A stretch of DNA of 64,000 bases from Panaeolus papilionaceus (Eukaryota; Basidiomycota; Agaricomycetes; Agaricales), in contig JADNRZ010000003.1 in assembly GCA_015501605.1 (NCBI GenBank), positions 682,001-746,000 of the forward strand, given 5' to 3'. A model generated the notes under the pieces. The model saw nothing but the letters and a program-made list of their open reading frames with translations, was not told the origin of the DNA and made no database searches. Position numbers and translations under genes: made by a program. Positions 11,901 to 22,945 of this stretch are shown in pieces (position 1 is the first letter of the stretch; every line of letters begins with the position of its first letter).

Positions 11901-14900
11901 TGGCGATGAGCACGAGTGCTTGTTGGAAGGTCTGAGGGTTGCCAGATGCTATGGTAGACATGAAATTGAGCGACGATATAATTAATCAGGGAGGTCTAAC
12001 TTACTGCGAATAAGTTCCACGAGGACATCAAGGCGGATGATGCTCGGTGAAATATTGGGCACCTCCTAAAATAATGAGTGAGCTAACGTCTCCTTGAAAA
12101 CCTTGTAAACACAGCATACCATAATCTTCGAAGTAGAGCTCTCAATCGCCGACATAAACAATTGTTCAATGTACGCAACATCCGCCTGCGAAGGAGGGAA
12201 AGTCTGGATGACCTTGTTCAGGGTCTCTAATAGACGAGATACAAGGTCAAGCGAGCCCGGAAGCGACTTGGATCCCAAGATCTCTGCGAGGAGGGTCAAG
12301 CGAGAGAGGTCGTCGTCCTCTGGTACATTGTTCCTGTAAACGTATGTCAATTACGTGGCATGGTCTTTGTATACTAGGAAACATACTCTTGCGTCTTGAC
12401 ACGCTTCACACGTGGACTGGTCGTAGGTCCAGACGGTGAAACCGAGTCGAGAAGGTGGATAATCAGCGGGACATCGGTGAGGAGAGCGGACAACGTAGTA
12501 CGGGCGACCGATTGCTACAAATAAGATCAGCAAATATTAACGACGAGAAAAAATTTGTGCAGACGTACTGATGATGCATCTCCCGACCCAACACCAAGCA
12601 AAGTTTCACAAATCTCGATTTTATATTTTTGTTCCAATGAAGGGGACACAGTGCGCAGAGCATGTCCCATTGCCTCTTGCACAGACATTTGAACAGCTAA
12701 ACAAACCAAAAAAAAACACTAGTTAGCTATTGCACACCGCATGCGAAAGATCTAAATTAGACTCACCAGGTTGCAAATACACCTTGGCAGCTTTGAGCAA
12801 TATGCTCCAAGCAGATGGGCTCTCTTTGAGGTACGCAGTCGCAGCGGTGTCGAAGCTGGACAACAGCTGGTTGGTGAGTTCCTCATCGTGGATAGTAGGT
12901 GCTTCCACTGTCGCCTTGATGGTAGGCAACAAGATGTCAACTCTTGATTTATTAGTGACAGTCGCCAATGTCCTCAAGAGAGCAGACTGCGAAGTCTTTG
13001 ATTGCATAGCGTTAACATGCGAGAGGAGATAGCAGACGACACGACGTTTGTAGCTTCACGAGAACACGTTAGAGACAACGTCATGAATCCAAAAGAAGAA
13101 GGATACTCACTCTGCTTCCTTCTTCTTCTCTCCCTTAACCTTGGATAGGTGTTGAGCATGGAAAATCTTAATATACCCACTATCATTGGCAAAATGATCA
13201 CGATGCTCAACCAACGCGTACAAATACTTTTTCAAATCCTCAGGGCCGAGGTACTGCAGCTCTTTGCCGGACCCAGAAGGCCCATACACAGCATCGAACC
13301 GATACACGCTCGTGAGCTTGCTCTCAGATACAATACGGATCCTTGAAATACACTCGAGAGCACCGCTGCACATCCGGGGCTCGGGGTCTTGCAAAGCAAT
13401 GAGCAGCGAAGGGAGGATAGTCTGGAAATCAACACCGTCGGCTTCGAGGATGTGCGCCTCAAGGAATGCGGCGGCGTGGAAGAGCGAGATGGGCCGCACG
13501 CTGGCGAGGTCGGTGGATTTGGTGAGTGACCAGATACCGGCGAGGAATGCGAGTGCACTGTCTTTGAGGGTGGTGAAGAGGGTTTGTAAGATTGTGCTTG
13601 AAAGGACTGGAAGCGATGTGGATGCGTTGGCGAGTTTGTAGACTGAGCGCATGAGAAGGACGTAGAGCTCCTCTGGGACGTCGGATTTCTAAGAGTGAAT
13701 AGAAGACATTAGTATCATGATATTGGTGGAGGGTCATATTGACATACTGTAACATCCGAGAACCAATTGATTGTTCCTTCAGGCTTAGGGACTTGTGCAA
13801 TCGCCTCGACGAGCAACGCCTGGAGCGACGTTAACGCAGACTTGCTATTCGGCTTCGTGATGATCACTCTCGCCAACGTTTCATCCAAGCTCTGTACAAA
13901 AAATATGAGCACCTAACTTCATTGCACTATCCGAGACAAAGACTGACCTGCTCAGAACCCTCTGACAAATCATCCATATCAGACAAATCCTCGATATGCA
14001 TAGCTTGCAACACAGTGTACGCAGATCGAATCTGATGCTCGCCAGACAATTTCTTAACGAGTGACAGCGTAATCAAACGAGCAAGGAGCTTGATATAAGT
14101 GTTTTCATTATCGAGTCGCATCGTCAAACGCTCAAAATGCTCCCAAAGCTCATTCGAAGCAAGGATATTGTCTAAAAGGATACCCAGCATCAATCACAGA
14201 CAACGGGGGAAAATATGAAGTTCAAAACCTACCAGCAATTTTCTCAGCAACAGCAAAGTCCAACTTAAGCATCCTCTCCATTGAGTCCTCCTCATCTCCC
14301 TGGCAGCCCTCAGCCACCAACTCCAAACACCCCTTCAACCACCCCAACGACATCTCAGGCCCCAGCCCCACCCCCGAACTCAAACACTTCCCAACAGCAT
14401 CCCACACCACCTCAGCCGTCTTCTGCCTCGGTTTCGTAAACAACAAAAACGGGAAGAAGAGCTTCCAAAACGCCTCCTCCCGAAACTCTGCCGTCGCGCC
14501 TGAGTGGGCCCAGAAGTGCGCTGAGAGAAAACTGAAGTGCATGCGCAGGAGCGCGCGCTTGGACTTGGAGCTGGTGGTGGATGAGGAGAGCGCGAGGGAG
14601 AGGGAGGTGATGTATGACTGGGGCGAGGAGGCGAGGAGCGGGAGGATGGTGTTGGGCTCGGAGTAGACGATTTCTAGGACTGAGGGCTCTGTGTCTTGAA
14701 GACGAGCGATGAGAGCTCCGCGGATGCTTTCCTGTTAGCTGGTCAGTGAGATGACTACATAGACATTCGTGAGGAAACTGACGAAGTTCTCAACGTCCTT
14801 GAGGTCCTTTCCTTTAACAGCCTGAAGAAGCTCCTTGACCGCTAACACACGAACGTTCACATCAGGGTTAGTTGACGAAAGAGCTGCATTGGCGCCTTGA

Positions 14901-16620
14901 TCACTGCCCGACTTTCCTTGAGCCGGCATTTGTTCGGCCTTGAAACAAAAAATCATTAGACTCCCGAAACCCAGACAAAAATACCCAAACCGCATACCAT
15001 CGATAGTGAAATACTCAATTGCGACACAACCTCCTTCATCGCCTCATCCTCTTCAGCAATAGCATCAGAGATACCTAACACAACCTCAGGATGACGTTGT
15101 TGAATCAAACCAAGAAGGCGTCGGGACGTAAGGACAACTTGAGACTCATTGTCCGCGTCGATGGCGAGTTTGAATAACGATGCGGTGAGGTATTCAATGA
15201 CGCTCATTGGGAAAGCGGGGGTAGCAATGATAGCTTCGAGAACCGAGATGGAAAGTTCTTCGGAAAGTCTAAAATATTCAAATCAGTTCACTGTCTTAAC
15301 AAAAGTAGGAAGCAAAATTACCTCGCGGTCAATCCTGCTGTGAATGGGATAAGCAACTTGTCAATTCCCATCCACCCAGCAGCAGATATCAAATCATCCT
15401 TCAGAGTGCTATAAAACTTCATCAACACGAGAACAAATAACAAATCCTTCGAATACTCACGGAATAGAAAGTAAACCCTTGATGGCACCCTCCGACAACC
15501 TTTCCAGTATCTCTTGAGGCTCACAAACCGCCAAAAGAGAATTAACAACCTGCTCTCCCTTGACATACTCCACACACGAAGTCATAGCTCCCACAATAGC
15601 TTTCAGAGCCGCAGGCGCAAGCTCGCATTTCTCTGAAAGAGCAGCTAACAGAATATAGCTTCCCAACTAAAAAAAACCTCATTCAACATCTCCCTCAAAC
15701 CCTTAACCAACACTCACAATTGCATCTACCGAAACCTCTCTCTTCTTTCCTTTCTGCTGCTGCAGCGGCTCCAAAAGCGAAGGCAGGAGGTACGCAACAG
15801 TGCCTTCATCAATCTTCTTGCTCCTCTTGATAAAATCATGCAAAGAGGCTGCATTAAACGCAATGAGGGTGTGATGTGGCTGGATACCCTTTTTCAGCGC
15901 CCGGGGGAGGAGGCTGGCAACGAACCGTGCGAGGTCCGTGTTTTTGAGCATCTCGGTGACGAGTGAGACGCGGGGGATGTTTTGGGCTGCTGATTTGTAG
16001 GGTTGGAGGAAGCTCCATGTGGTGTTTGGTCTGGGGATGATCAGGTGTGAGTTAGGTGCGTTGGGGGATTAAGGAAGAGAGAAGAGGACGTACCGTATCT
16101 TTAGGATTGTAACCAACTTCGCGAAGTGTGGTGTTTCGTGATATGGAAGGAAAAGCGCAAGAGTAGCGTCTAGATTAAACTCATAAATTCTGCATGCCCA
16201 CCGTCAATCTCCCCCTCGAAAAAAAAGTTATCATTCAAAGATAACACACCTAAACCTCCTAACTAACCACTCCATAATCTTCGTCGCAGGCGGGTCCATA
16301 AGATAGGGTCCAAGTAAAAACATAAACTCCTCCAGATTCCTATTCAGCTCATCCAAGGCCTCAGCAGGCAGCAGCGTCCGATCCGTCATCTTCACGCGCT
16401 CCGAGAACAGCGCGTCTTCATATTTGCTTAGCGCAGGGCACACAGAAGCGAGGTGTAAGAACGAGTTGACAGCGAGCGCATGGATAGACTCTAGATCATG
16501 CACGTCGGCGTCTTTGCCTGTGAAGAGGTACGAGACGGTCGGCTTTCGTTTTGATCTGTCGACGAGGAGGGCTGCATTCAGTGACGCATTTTGGGCAAGT
16601 TGTGCCGCTAAGCTCGACAT
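8992..16620 (-). CDS. UTP10: U3 snoRNP protein UTP10 / HEATR1
   Basis: A large multi-exon HEAT-repeat protein of the small-subunit processome, needed for 18S rRNA processing and linked to Pol I transcription. The N-terminus begins MSSLAAQLAQNASLN and continues through DLESIHALAVNSF, the Leu-rich block and MEWLVRRFR, the family's N-terminal signature. The body is a chain of amphipathic helix pairs. The C-terminal BP28CT-type region (frames at 9702-9935 and 9490-9600) precedes a helical tail that ends VENVAGTIDGL. Roughly twenty exons are separated by short introns; one good example lies around 14735-14780. ATG is at 16620-16618 and TAG at 8994-8992. The length of about 2000 residues fits the family. 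I saw no internal break, although not every splice site was resolved. The nucleolar site is known for the family. Confidence 0.87.
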
Positions 16621-16978
16621 TTTTTATGTCGGCTTGATACGAATTTGATTAAGTCTAGTGGTAGGGAAAGGTGACGGTGGTGAAATCAAAAATGACAATT
16701 TACAAAAACCCTGGAGGGCAATCTCAAAAAAATATACACGTGATCACCTGCCCAATGCAGGAATTATTTCCCTTTCTGGAACTCAATCTCAGTCGACTCT
16801 CAGGTTGTCTTTCTTATCACTCGTTGATGTCTGTTCAGATTCACTAGTGAATTGTAATTGTGAGTTATATTTTACATATGCTATGAAATAGAGCTGAGGT
16901 GCTAATAGTACACTACAATTCCAACGAAGGATGAGAGAAAATGTCTGAATAAATACATAATGACACGATAAACCGTCG
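16621..16978. other. Spacer between UTP10 start and BAG gene end
   Basis: Only 358 bp separate the UTP10 ATG from the stop of the next minus-strand gene, so the UTP10 promoter and the BAG gene 3' UTR must share it. No TATA box or coding frame stands out. Confidence 0.45.
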
Positions 16979-18637
16979 CTAGTTCTCCATCCTCGAATTC
17001 ACCACAGTTATAGGAATCTTCCTAGGTCCATCCAACTGTGGTTCAGGCTTGGAGTCTTCGACAACGGGTAGTCTTGAAGGAGCTGGTTCCGGTTCTGACT
17101 GCGACTGGGGCTCATCCTCCTGCATCGGCTCTGGCTCTGCTGGTTTAGGGACTTGCTCCTCGTCCGGCATTGGCTGGTCCTCGACAGGTGGCTGAGGTGT
17201 TGTCGTCTCTTGCTGAGATTGAACGGGCGACTCCACCTCAACAGCAGTGCTTTCCTCCTGTTGCTGTTCCTCCTGAACAGGCTCCTCCTTAACTTCCTCC
17301 TTCTGAGTCACAGCAGCCTGCTGACGAACATAGTCCTGCCACGCCTCCCTCCAATACCAATCCAACCTCGCAGCCTCCCTTCCAATGCTCTTCACAATTG
17401 ACCTCCTCCTGTCCCTCACACCCTTGCATCCCCAACTTTCCACGCCATCAAGTTTTATCAACAGCTTGTCTATCGAATCCGAGTACTGGTGGAGATTGTA
17501 GTTCGTCGACGTATACGCCAACTTGCCCTCAGACACCGGACTCGTCTCCTCATCCTCCATCGGCAGATCCTCATCCCCAGCTTCCATCGCAGCTCTCTCC
17601 GCTTCTTCCCTTTCCTTCTCGACGCGGTTATAATCAGAGGGTGGGTGAGTTGCACGAACGGTGATAATTCCCTCGTCCTGACCAGCCTGTTGGAAATCGA
17701 TGTTGCAAGGGTACACAAAGTTCTTCTTCAGCTCCTCGAACTGTTTAGCATACTGCGATAGTGCCTTGAAAGACTGGTGGATACGGTACTGGCGCTGGAT
17801 TTTAGCAGCTTCCTGATGGTCAGCCCCGTAGACGACGACAGGCTCGAATTTTTTGGGTGTTGGGGGGCGAGGGGATTCCTGTGCTTGTGGTGTTTGGCGT
17901 TCGGATGGGGAAGACGGTTGGAATTGGGATGAAGGGGTTTTGCGAACGTTGATAGGAACAGAATTCCCGTTCGTCGCAGGCCTCTGAGGACCACGGGACG
18001 ATGACCTCTCCCGCTGTTGTTGCTGACGTGCCAACTGTTTCAAAGTCTCATCAGAATCACTGTTCGCCTCTTCATCGAGACAAAGACGACTTACCCTCTC
18101 CTGCAACTCATGTTGTTCCTTCTGCCTCTGCTGGAACTGCCTCCTCTTCTCTTCCTGAATCTTCTTCAACTCCGCTTGTCTAAATCTCCTCATCTTGGCC
18201 TCTTCCTCCTTACGCTCCTTAGCCAACTCTGCCTCTCTCGCTCTCGCCTTCTCCTGCTCTATCCTCTGGTGCTCTAACGCCTCCGCTCTTCGTCTCGCAT
18301 CAACATACGCCCTTTCCCTCGGGCCAAGCTGGCTGTACTCCCACTCCTCATCGCTACCCACTGAATCCTCTTCATCAGGGAGATACTGAGCTCGCCTCGC
18401 CTGGCGTTCAGCTAGTGCCCTTGCACGCTCTTGCTGAAGGAGAGCTTCCTGTGGAGACAGACCCCCGTAGTATTGCGATTCTGGGTGGGGTTGCCGTTGA
18501 TAATAGGGGCTGCGGGGGATGGCGCTATCGTACACAGGCACGCGCTGGAAAGGGTTGTTGGACTGATACGATGACTGAAGGTAAGGGTTGTAGGTGACGT
18601 TGGGAGGGTGATTGCGGTAGTAAGGTTGACGATACAT
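16979..18637 (-). CDS. BAG-domain co-chaperone with IQ-like motif
   Basis: A single-exon gene of 552 residues. The N-terminus is Tyr/Asn/Pro-rich (MYRQPYYRNHPPN). A highly charged coiled coil rich in Glu, Arg and Gln covers about residues 105-210. An IQ-like motif (AAKIQRQYRIHQS) lies near residue 280, and a BAG domain near residues 375-430 includes IDKLLIKLDGVESWG and RRSIVKSIGREAARLD. The tail is acidic with Pro and Gln (many PEP and EPMQE units). BAG domains bind the Hsp70 ATPase domain and promote nucleotide exchange. The combination of IQ and BAG is common in filamentous fungal proteins. The ATG at 18637 is preferred because it is the first Met of the frame. Membrane anchoring is not evident. 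Confidence 0.85.
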   Translation of the reverse strand: MYRQPYYRNHPPNVTYNPYLQSSYQSNNPFQRVPVYDSAIPRSPYYQRQPHPESQYYGGLSPQEALLQQERARALAERQARRAQYLPDEEDSVGSDEEWEYSQLGPRERAYVDARRRAEALEHQRIEQEKARAREAELAKERKEEEAKMRRFRQAELKKIQEEKRRQFQQRQKEQHELQERVSRLCLDEEANSDSDETLKQLARQQQQRERSSSRGPQRPATNGNSVPINVRKTPSSQFQPSSPSERQTPQAQESPRPPTPKKFEPVVVYGADHQEAAKIQRQYRIHQSFKALSQYAKQFEELKKNFVYPCNIDFQQAGQDEGIITVRATHPPSDYNRVEKEREEAERAAMEAGDEDLPMEDEETSPVSEGKLAYTSTNYNLHQYSDSIDKLLIKLDGVESWGCKGVRDRRRSIVKSIGREAARLDWYWREAWQDYVRQQAAVTQKEEVKEEPVQEEQQQEESTAVEVESPVQSQQETTTPQPPVEDQPMPDEEQVPKPAEPEPMQEDEPQSQSEPEPAPSRLPVVEDSKPEPQLDGPRKIPITVVNSRMEN

Positions 18638-18888
18638 TGTGTCGAATATGTCTCGGAAGAGGTGTGCTGTAAGTTTCGAATGAGTGCTGATTCCTAAGTT
18701 TGAATCAGCGAAGCAAGTGTGTAGTGGTTGTGTTTTGATGGGTGTGAACAAGTTTTAATTATTGATGATTTATAGTTTTTCTGAAAATGATAGAGAAAGG
18801 TCCATGTTCATCTGAAATGTTCCAGAAACTGTTTGGAGTTGTGTCATTTCGATAGACTCTGGCTGAGATGAGGTTAGGCCCGAAATTA

Positions 18889-20080
18889 CTAGAATGTCGG
18901 CGAATATTCACTGCTACTCGGGATCTCGGCACCCGTTATTGGCACAGCCACATTAACGCGCTTGGACCCGCGGTGTAAAATGATGTATCCTACATTGCCT
19001 ACTGTTCGGGTTTCAAATCTCAAATGTCCGGTTTCAGGATCTAGGTTCTTGGTGAGCCCTCCCGGTGATCCTGACCTCCTAAATACCATTTCCTTGTTTA
19101 TGGCGTCATCCACCCACTTCGTTCTCCGCGACTCTACAACCGCGTCAATTGCAATTCTGATCATTTGAGGCTCGATATCTTGCAGGGGTCAGATAGCGGA
19201 TGAATCACCTTTTCTTCCATCAATATATTGCTATAGACCATCTACATACCCCCTCCGTCTGTGTAGCAGATACAGCATAAATGTAACGATATTTTCTGTC
19301 CCAAGGTTAGCTGTGCCTGAATCAATGGTTTTTGACTGAGTTGAGAGCCGCAACACAGCGAACCAACACACGTTCTGCTGTTATCCATTGTCATATTTAC
19401 CGGTACCCTAAAGTTTGGCACATATACATATTCTTTCCAGGATAACACGCCTGCTATACACTCTGCGAGACCCCGATTTTATTGCCGCAGCTGATAATAG
19501 CCCCAGAATAGCCTACAATGGCTGAGGGTCTTTCATGTGATTCAATCATCAGTAAACTATATACGAGTCCTGGCGTTAACGTTGTTAATGTACAGCTGCA
19601 GATGAATGCCGTTCCCTTCACCGACACTGCTACTAGGGCAATGTTCAATTTTCGATGGTGCAAGCGGCCAGGTGAAATGCCTCGTTATGGTGGTGGTGGT
19701 GCTTGACGGTGAGGTCGGGGGCTATGCGCATCATCTGTTTTGCTCGGCAACCCCGTTTGCGTGTCTGACATTGATGTCATTGGAAGGAGTGGCGCGGCCC
19801 TAAGCGCGCGTGATCGCGTAGCATGCGGTTTGAGACTGTGCACCTGAGAACGAGCGCAAACTTAGTCCTTCGCGTTAAAGTTGGTCTAGTAAAATATTTC
19901 ATCAATATTATAAGTATAGGATGTTGTGAAAGGGAGAGGTACATTGTCTGCAGATGGGCGTCCACCCAGGCTGGCGCGGGTCAGACTGACCAAGATAATT
20001 GACAAAGAAACATTGAGAAATACAAGAAAGAAGGTGATGAGTAAGGTGCTGAAGAGCTTTGTAATTACAAGAGAAGACAT
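18889..20080 (-). CDS. Membrane-protein family copy B (unrecognised family)
   Basis: This is the most complete but most diverged of three related genes. The first exon begins MSSLVITKLFSTLLITFFLV, one transmembrane helix, and a GTCAGT donor follows at about 19990. A middle segment (about 19575-19690) encodes TRHFTWPLAPSKIEH and GNGIHLQLYIN, the two motifs shared with copies A and C. A last exon (18889 to about 19175) reads MIRIAIDAVVESRRTKWVDD and VGYIILHRGSKRVNVAVP, ending at TAG 18889. A GTATGT donor near 19248 precedes it. The middle exon boundaries are not settled and at least one frame change lacks a clear intron, so B may be decaying. I do not recognise the family; a membrane role is inferred from the helix only. 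Confidence 0.45.
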
Positions 20081-20720
20081 GGTTTCTGAAGAGGAACTCG
20101 AAGATGGGGAACCACATTACGAATCATACGTTTTATTACCCAGGAGAAGAGGTGCAGCGGTTGGGTCTGTGAAATCATTGAATCGAACTTTGGAGTCTTG
20201 TGGAGAAATGTATCACCTACACTAAATCGTCAACTCGAAACTGTGCGCATGGCGATTCGCGTGAATTTGGTTATCCGACCACCAAATTCTAAGAGTGCAC
20301 TACTCCTTCTGAATCCCGCCGTGATTTAATATGGTATGTATGTATTACCCCGGGAATAATCCGACGTGTCGGTAGGTCTCTCGAGATGTAGATAGAGTGA
20401 GAGCGGAGGACAAGTACGTATGTCTGTGCGGTATCAAAGCGCGACAGTTGGACTCGAAGCCTCAGTGAAGTCCGCGTTTGCAAGTTGTAAGTTGCAACGC
20501 TATGAAGCTCCGAAGTAAAACTAGGTTTGTCATGTGAATAAGCCGCTAGCCCAGAGAGCGGCAATGGACGCTACCTTCCGTTCAGTCTGGAGCTTATGTC
20601 AAGAGGAAGTCCACGCTGCACACCCCTAATACGAAATCGTGACGAGCTTGCTATAGCCTTTCCATACTTCGCATAAGTACGTGGGTTGCACTCCTAAAAA
20701 AATCGTTTTCGGAATGATTT
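20081..20720. other. Spacer between family copies B and A
   Basis: No convincing coding frame. It should contain the promoter of copy B and the 3' end of copy A; a T-run at about 20697-20703 follows A's stop. Confidence 0.4.
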
Positions 20721-21607
20721 TCATTGATTGGGTATGAAGCATCTTCGAATTTCAGGGTCCATCATCTGTTGTGTATATTGCACGACTCGCTCCTCAGGTC
20801 TAAATATGGTTACGTACGGTTCGTCAGGCACTCTTGTTACAGGTGTATATGTACAGTTTAAGAAAATATAAGCGTCTTTTGAACGATGTATTTTTATCAG
20901 CAGCGTGGGGAGCGAGAAGATTGATGGAGCCATAAGCTCGATTGGCGGCGGATCATCGCGCAGTGATTGCAAACTCTAAAAGCTCGAAACGAATCCATTC
21001 GCAGAGTCTGCACCCATGTCATCAATTGGCATTAGCAGCATCCGCTGGTTCTCCTGTATTCGTGACGGACGAGAAATTGGCTCCCGTGATGATAGTGCGA
21101 GCGGCGTTGATATACAGCTGCAGATGAATCCCACTTTCCTCAACCAACCCTCCTGCATCTTGATTCGAGGGGTCGTGTTCGATCCTCACTGGTTCGAGGG
21201 GCCAGCCAAAATGCCTTGTCAACGTTGGAGTTGAATTAGGAGAACTGGGCGGCTGATTCAACGATCCGTTTTGTCCGTTTGGTAGGTGTGTCCCACGGCG
21301 CGCCTGACTGGAAAAACTCCTAGAACCCACTGACGCCATCTTCGATGGGCTTGCCCTATCCGCACGATCGTCCTCGACGCTGCCTTTGTTCTCTGTTACA
21401 CGTCGGTTTGGCGTGACCTAATAAATAGAATCAATTTAGGGAGAAGTAACCAAGACTGCGGAAACCAACTTTCGGCCATGCACGTCTTCCCAAGCAGAGT
21501 AGGATGATTAATAGGCGTTTCACCCAGATATAGAGGACGACTAAAACAAAGGTGAAGGCTAGTGCGCTGACGAGTTTTGGGATGAGAAGGGGAGATGTGG
21601 CATTCAT
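20721..21607 (-). CDS. Membrane-protein family copy A (unrecognised family)
   Basis: Exon 1 (21607-21470) encodes 46 residues starting MNATSPLLIPKLVSALAFTF, a single membrane helix. A GTTGGT donor and TATTAG acceptor lead into exon 2 at 21417, beginning VTPNRRV. Exon 2 carries TLTRHFGWPLEPVRIEH and ESGIHLQLYINAARTIITG, conserved in B and C. Unspliced, exon 2 would stop at 21022 (177 residues in all). A possible GTCACG donor after NFSS and TTTTAG acceptor at about 20976 would add an exon to 20721 containing DDPPPIELMAPS and MMDPEIRRCFIPNQ. Copy C has GTAACG at the same place, which favours the longer form. A TATA box lies 37 bp upstream of the ATG. The promoter and first codons form the left arm of the palindrome. 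Topology, function and partners are unknown. Confidence 0.55.
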
Positions 21608-21643
21608 AACAAATGATAAACAGCAAGAGAAGAGCACAGGTGG

Positions 21644-21651
21644 TTTATATA
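21644..21651 (-). promoter_or_regulatory. TATA box of family copy A
   Basis: TATATAAA on the minus strand, 37 bp before the ATG of copy A at 21607. The same box is mirrored in the other palindrome arm. Confidence 0.6.
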
Positions 21652-21959
21652 GTGCGATGGCATTTGGATAGATAATAGTGCCATATTACCTTTTGGGGGG
21701 CTAGACATCCCTCATGAGTCCTAAGTCGCCCTTCTGAGTTTTCAATCATGTTCCTACCACGAGGATTGCGACATGATCGCGTGTGAATCCAGTTGCAAAC
21801 AACCAGTTGTGTTTGCAACTGGATTCACACGCGATCATGTCGCAATCCTCGTGGTAGGAACATGATTGAAAACTCAGAAGGGCGACTTAGGACTCATGAG
21901 GGATGTCTAGCCCCCCAAAAGGTAATATGGCACTATTATCTATCCAAATGCCATCGCAC

Positions 21960-21967
21960 TATATAAA
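21960..21967 (+). promoter_or_regulatory. Mirrored TATA box in right palindrome arm
   Basis: An exact copy of the copy A TATA box on the plus strand, the same distance from an ATG at 22004. Confidence 0.55.
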
Positions 21968-22003
21968 CCACCTGTGCTCTTCTCTTGCTGTTTATCATTT
22001 GTT

Positions 22004-22105
22004 ATGAATGCCACATCTCCCCTTCTCATCCCAAAACTCGTCAGCGCACTAGCCTTCACCTTTGTTTTAGTCGTTCTCTTTTTCGTCTGCAACGAACACG
22101 GGTAA
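22004..22105 (+). pseudogene. Truncated 5' copy of the family A gene
   Basis: The ATG at 22004 is followed by 23 codons identical to copy A, then ten codons unique to this side, before TAA at 22103-22105. The short product would be a 33-residue single-helix peptide. A GTAAGG sequence overlaps the stop and could act as a splice donor, but no downstream homology to exon 2 was found. It is best read as a duplicated 5' end that lost the rest of its gene, or a decoy transcription unit divergent from copy A. Confidence 0.6.
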
Positions 22106-22689
22106 GGACGACCAGCTGCTGTCAGATCCTGGTATTTAGGGTATGATGGCTCGATGTATGTATGTGGATGATTTAAAATTCAATTATAGTTGTTACATAA
22201 TACCAAGGCCTGTCAGTTCTGTCGAGGTGTGTTCTATAAAAGTCCTGACAAATACACCCCAGGAGGAAAGTTGAAATGCGATGGACTAAAGCCCAGCTAG
22301 TGTCAACCGCAAGCGATTTCCAATTTCCCATAGGATGTTGTCTATAGGCTGCCCTGATGTTATCTGACGTCTCCTCCATTGCAAGTACGAATCACTTCTG
22401 GTAATTATCACCGTATACATGCACTTTACTGCAAGTTCGTGAGTGGCTCGATCGATAAAGCAAGATTCGGAGACTAGCTATCAGGTTCAATTAAGTGGCA
22501 TTACATATCATCACGATCTGTGCAGTAGCCAAAAGGGTAACTTGGGGTACAGGATGGGGGACCGAGACTACATGATTCCTAACAGATACTCACTTCCGTT
22601 CTGGAAGAAAAGGGAATCAAGGGTGTAACACATAACCCCCTAGGCCGAATTGATCGAAATGGTACAGTATCTCACATATCCATGAGCCT

Positions 22690-22945
22690 GAAACGCCGTT
22701 ATAGTTTTCAACCCTATTCCTCCAGAGAATAGAACGCCACATGCCCGATTGGGATCGAACATGCTTAAGATATTCCAACGCAGCATATGTAGAATATCCT
22801 GGAAACGAAATCCAAAAGAAAAACGAGGAGCGGGAAGCAACGAAAAAAACACTGAGCCTGTTTGTGACTATTTATCCCCCCCAGGATCGACCCCAAGACG
22901 TCGCTGCTTGCAGCCGTATGAGGGTGCCTATATTTATCCCAAGTA
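22690..22945 (+). repeat. Promoter-like dispersed repeat, copy 1
   Basis: This stretch resembles, at roughly 75-80% by eye, the reverse complement of 29497-29710, which lies directly upstream of the F-box gene at 27.7-29.4 kb. Shared blocks include GTTATAGTTTTCAACCCTA, ATATTCCAACGCAGCATA and AAAACGAGGAGCGGGAAGCA. It breaks off where the transposon at 22946 begins. It looks like the promoter of a lost F-box-type gene. Confidence 0.6.

Larger units (their letters stand above)
21537..22074. repeat. 264-bp perfect inverted repeat with 10-bp spacer
   Basis: The arms are 21537-21800 and 21811-22074 around a 10-bp centre (21801-21810). Every segment compared by eye is an exact reverse complement. 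Just outside, one mismatch is followed by four more matching bases, then similarity ends. Each arm carries a TATATAAA box, a leader, an ATG and 23 codons of the copy A membrane protein, so the arms are divergent duplicate promoters. Long perfect palindromes are unstable and tend to be young or kept by conversion. No TA or other target duplication was seen that would make it a transposon. Confidence 0.9.

Noticed and set aside
20289..20564. Minus-strand open frame between copies B and A
   Set aside because: No similarity to the family exons and no splice sites that connect it to either copy.
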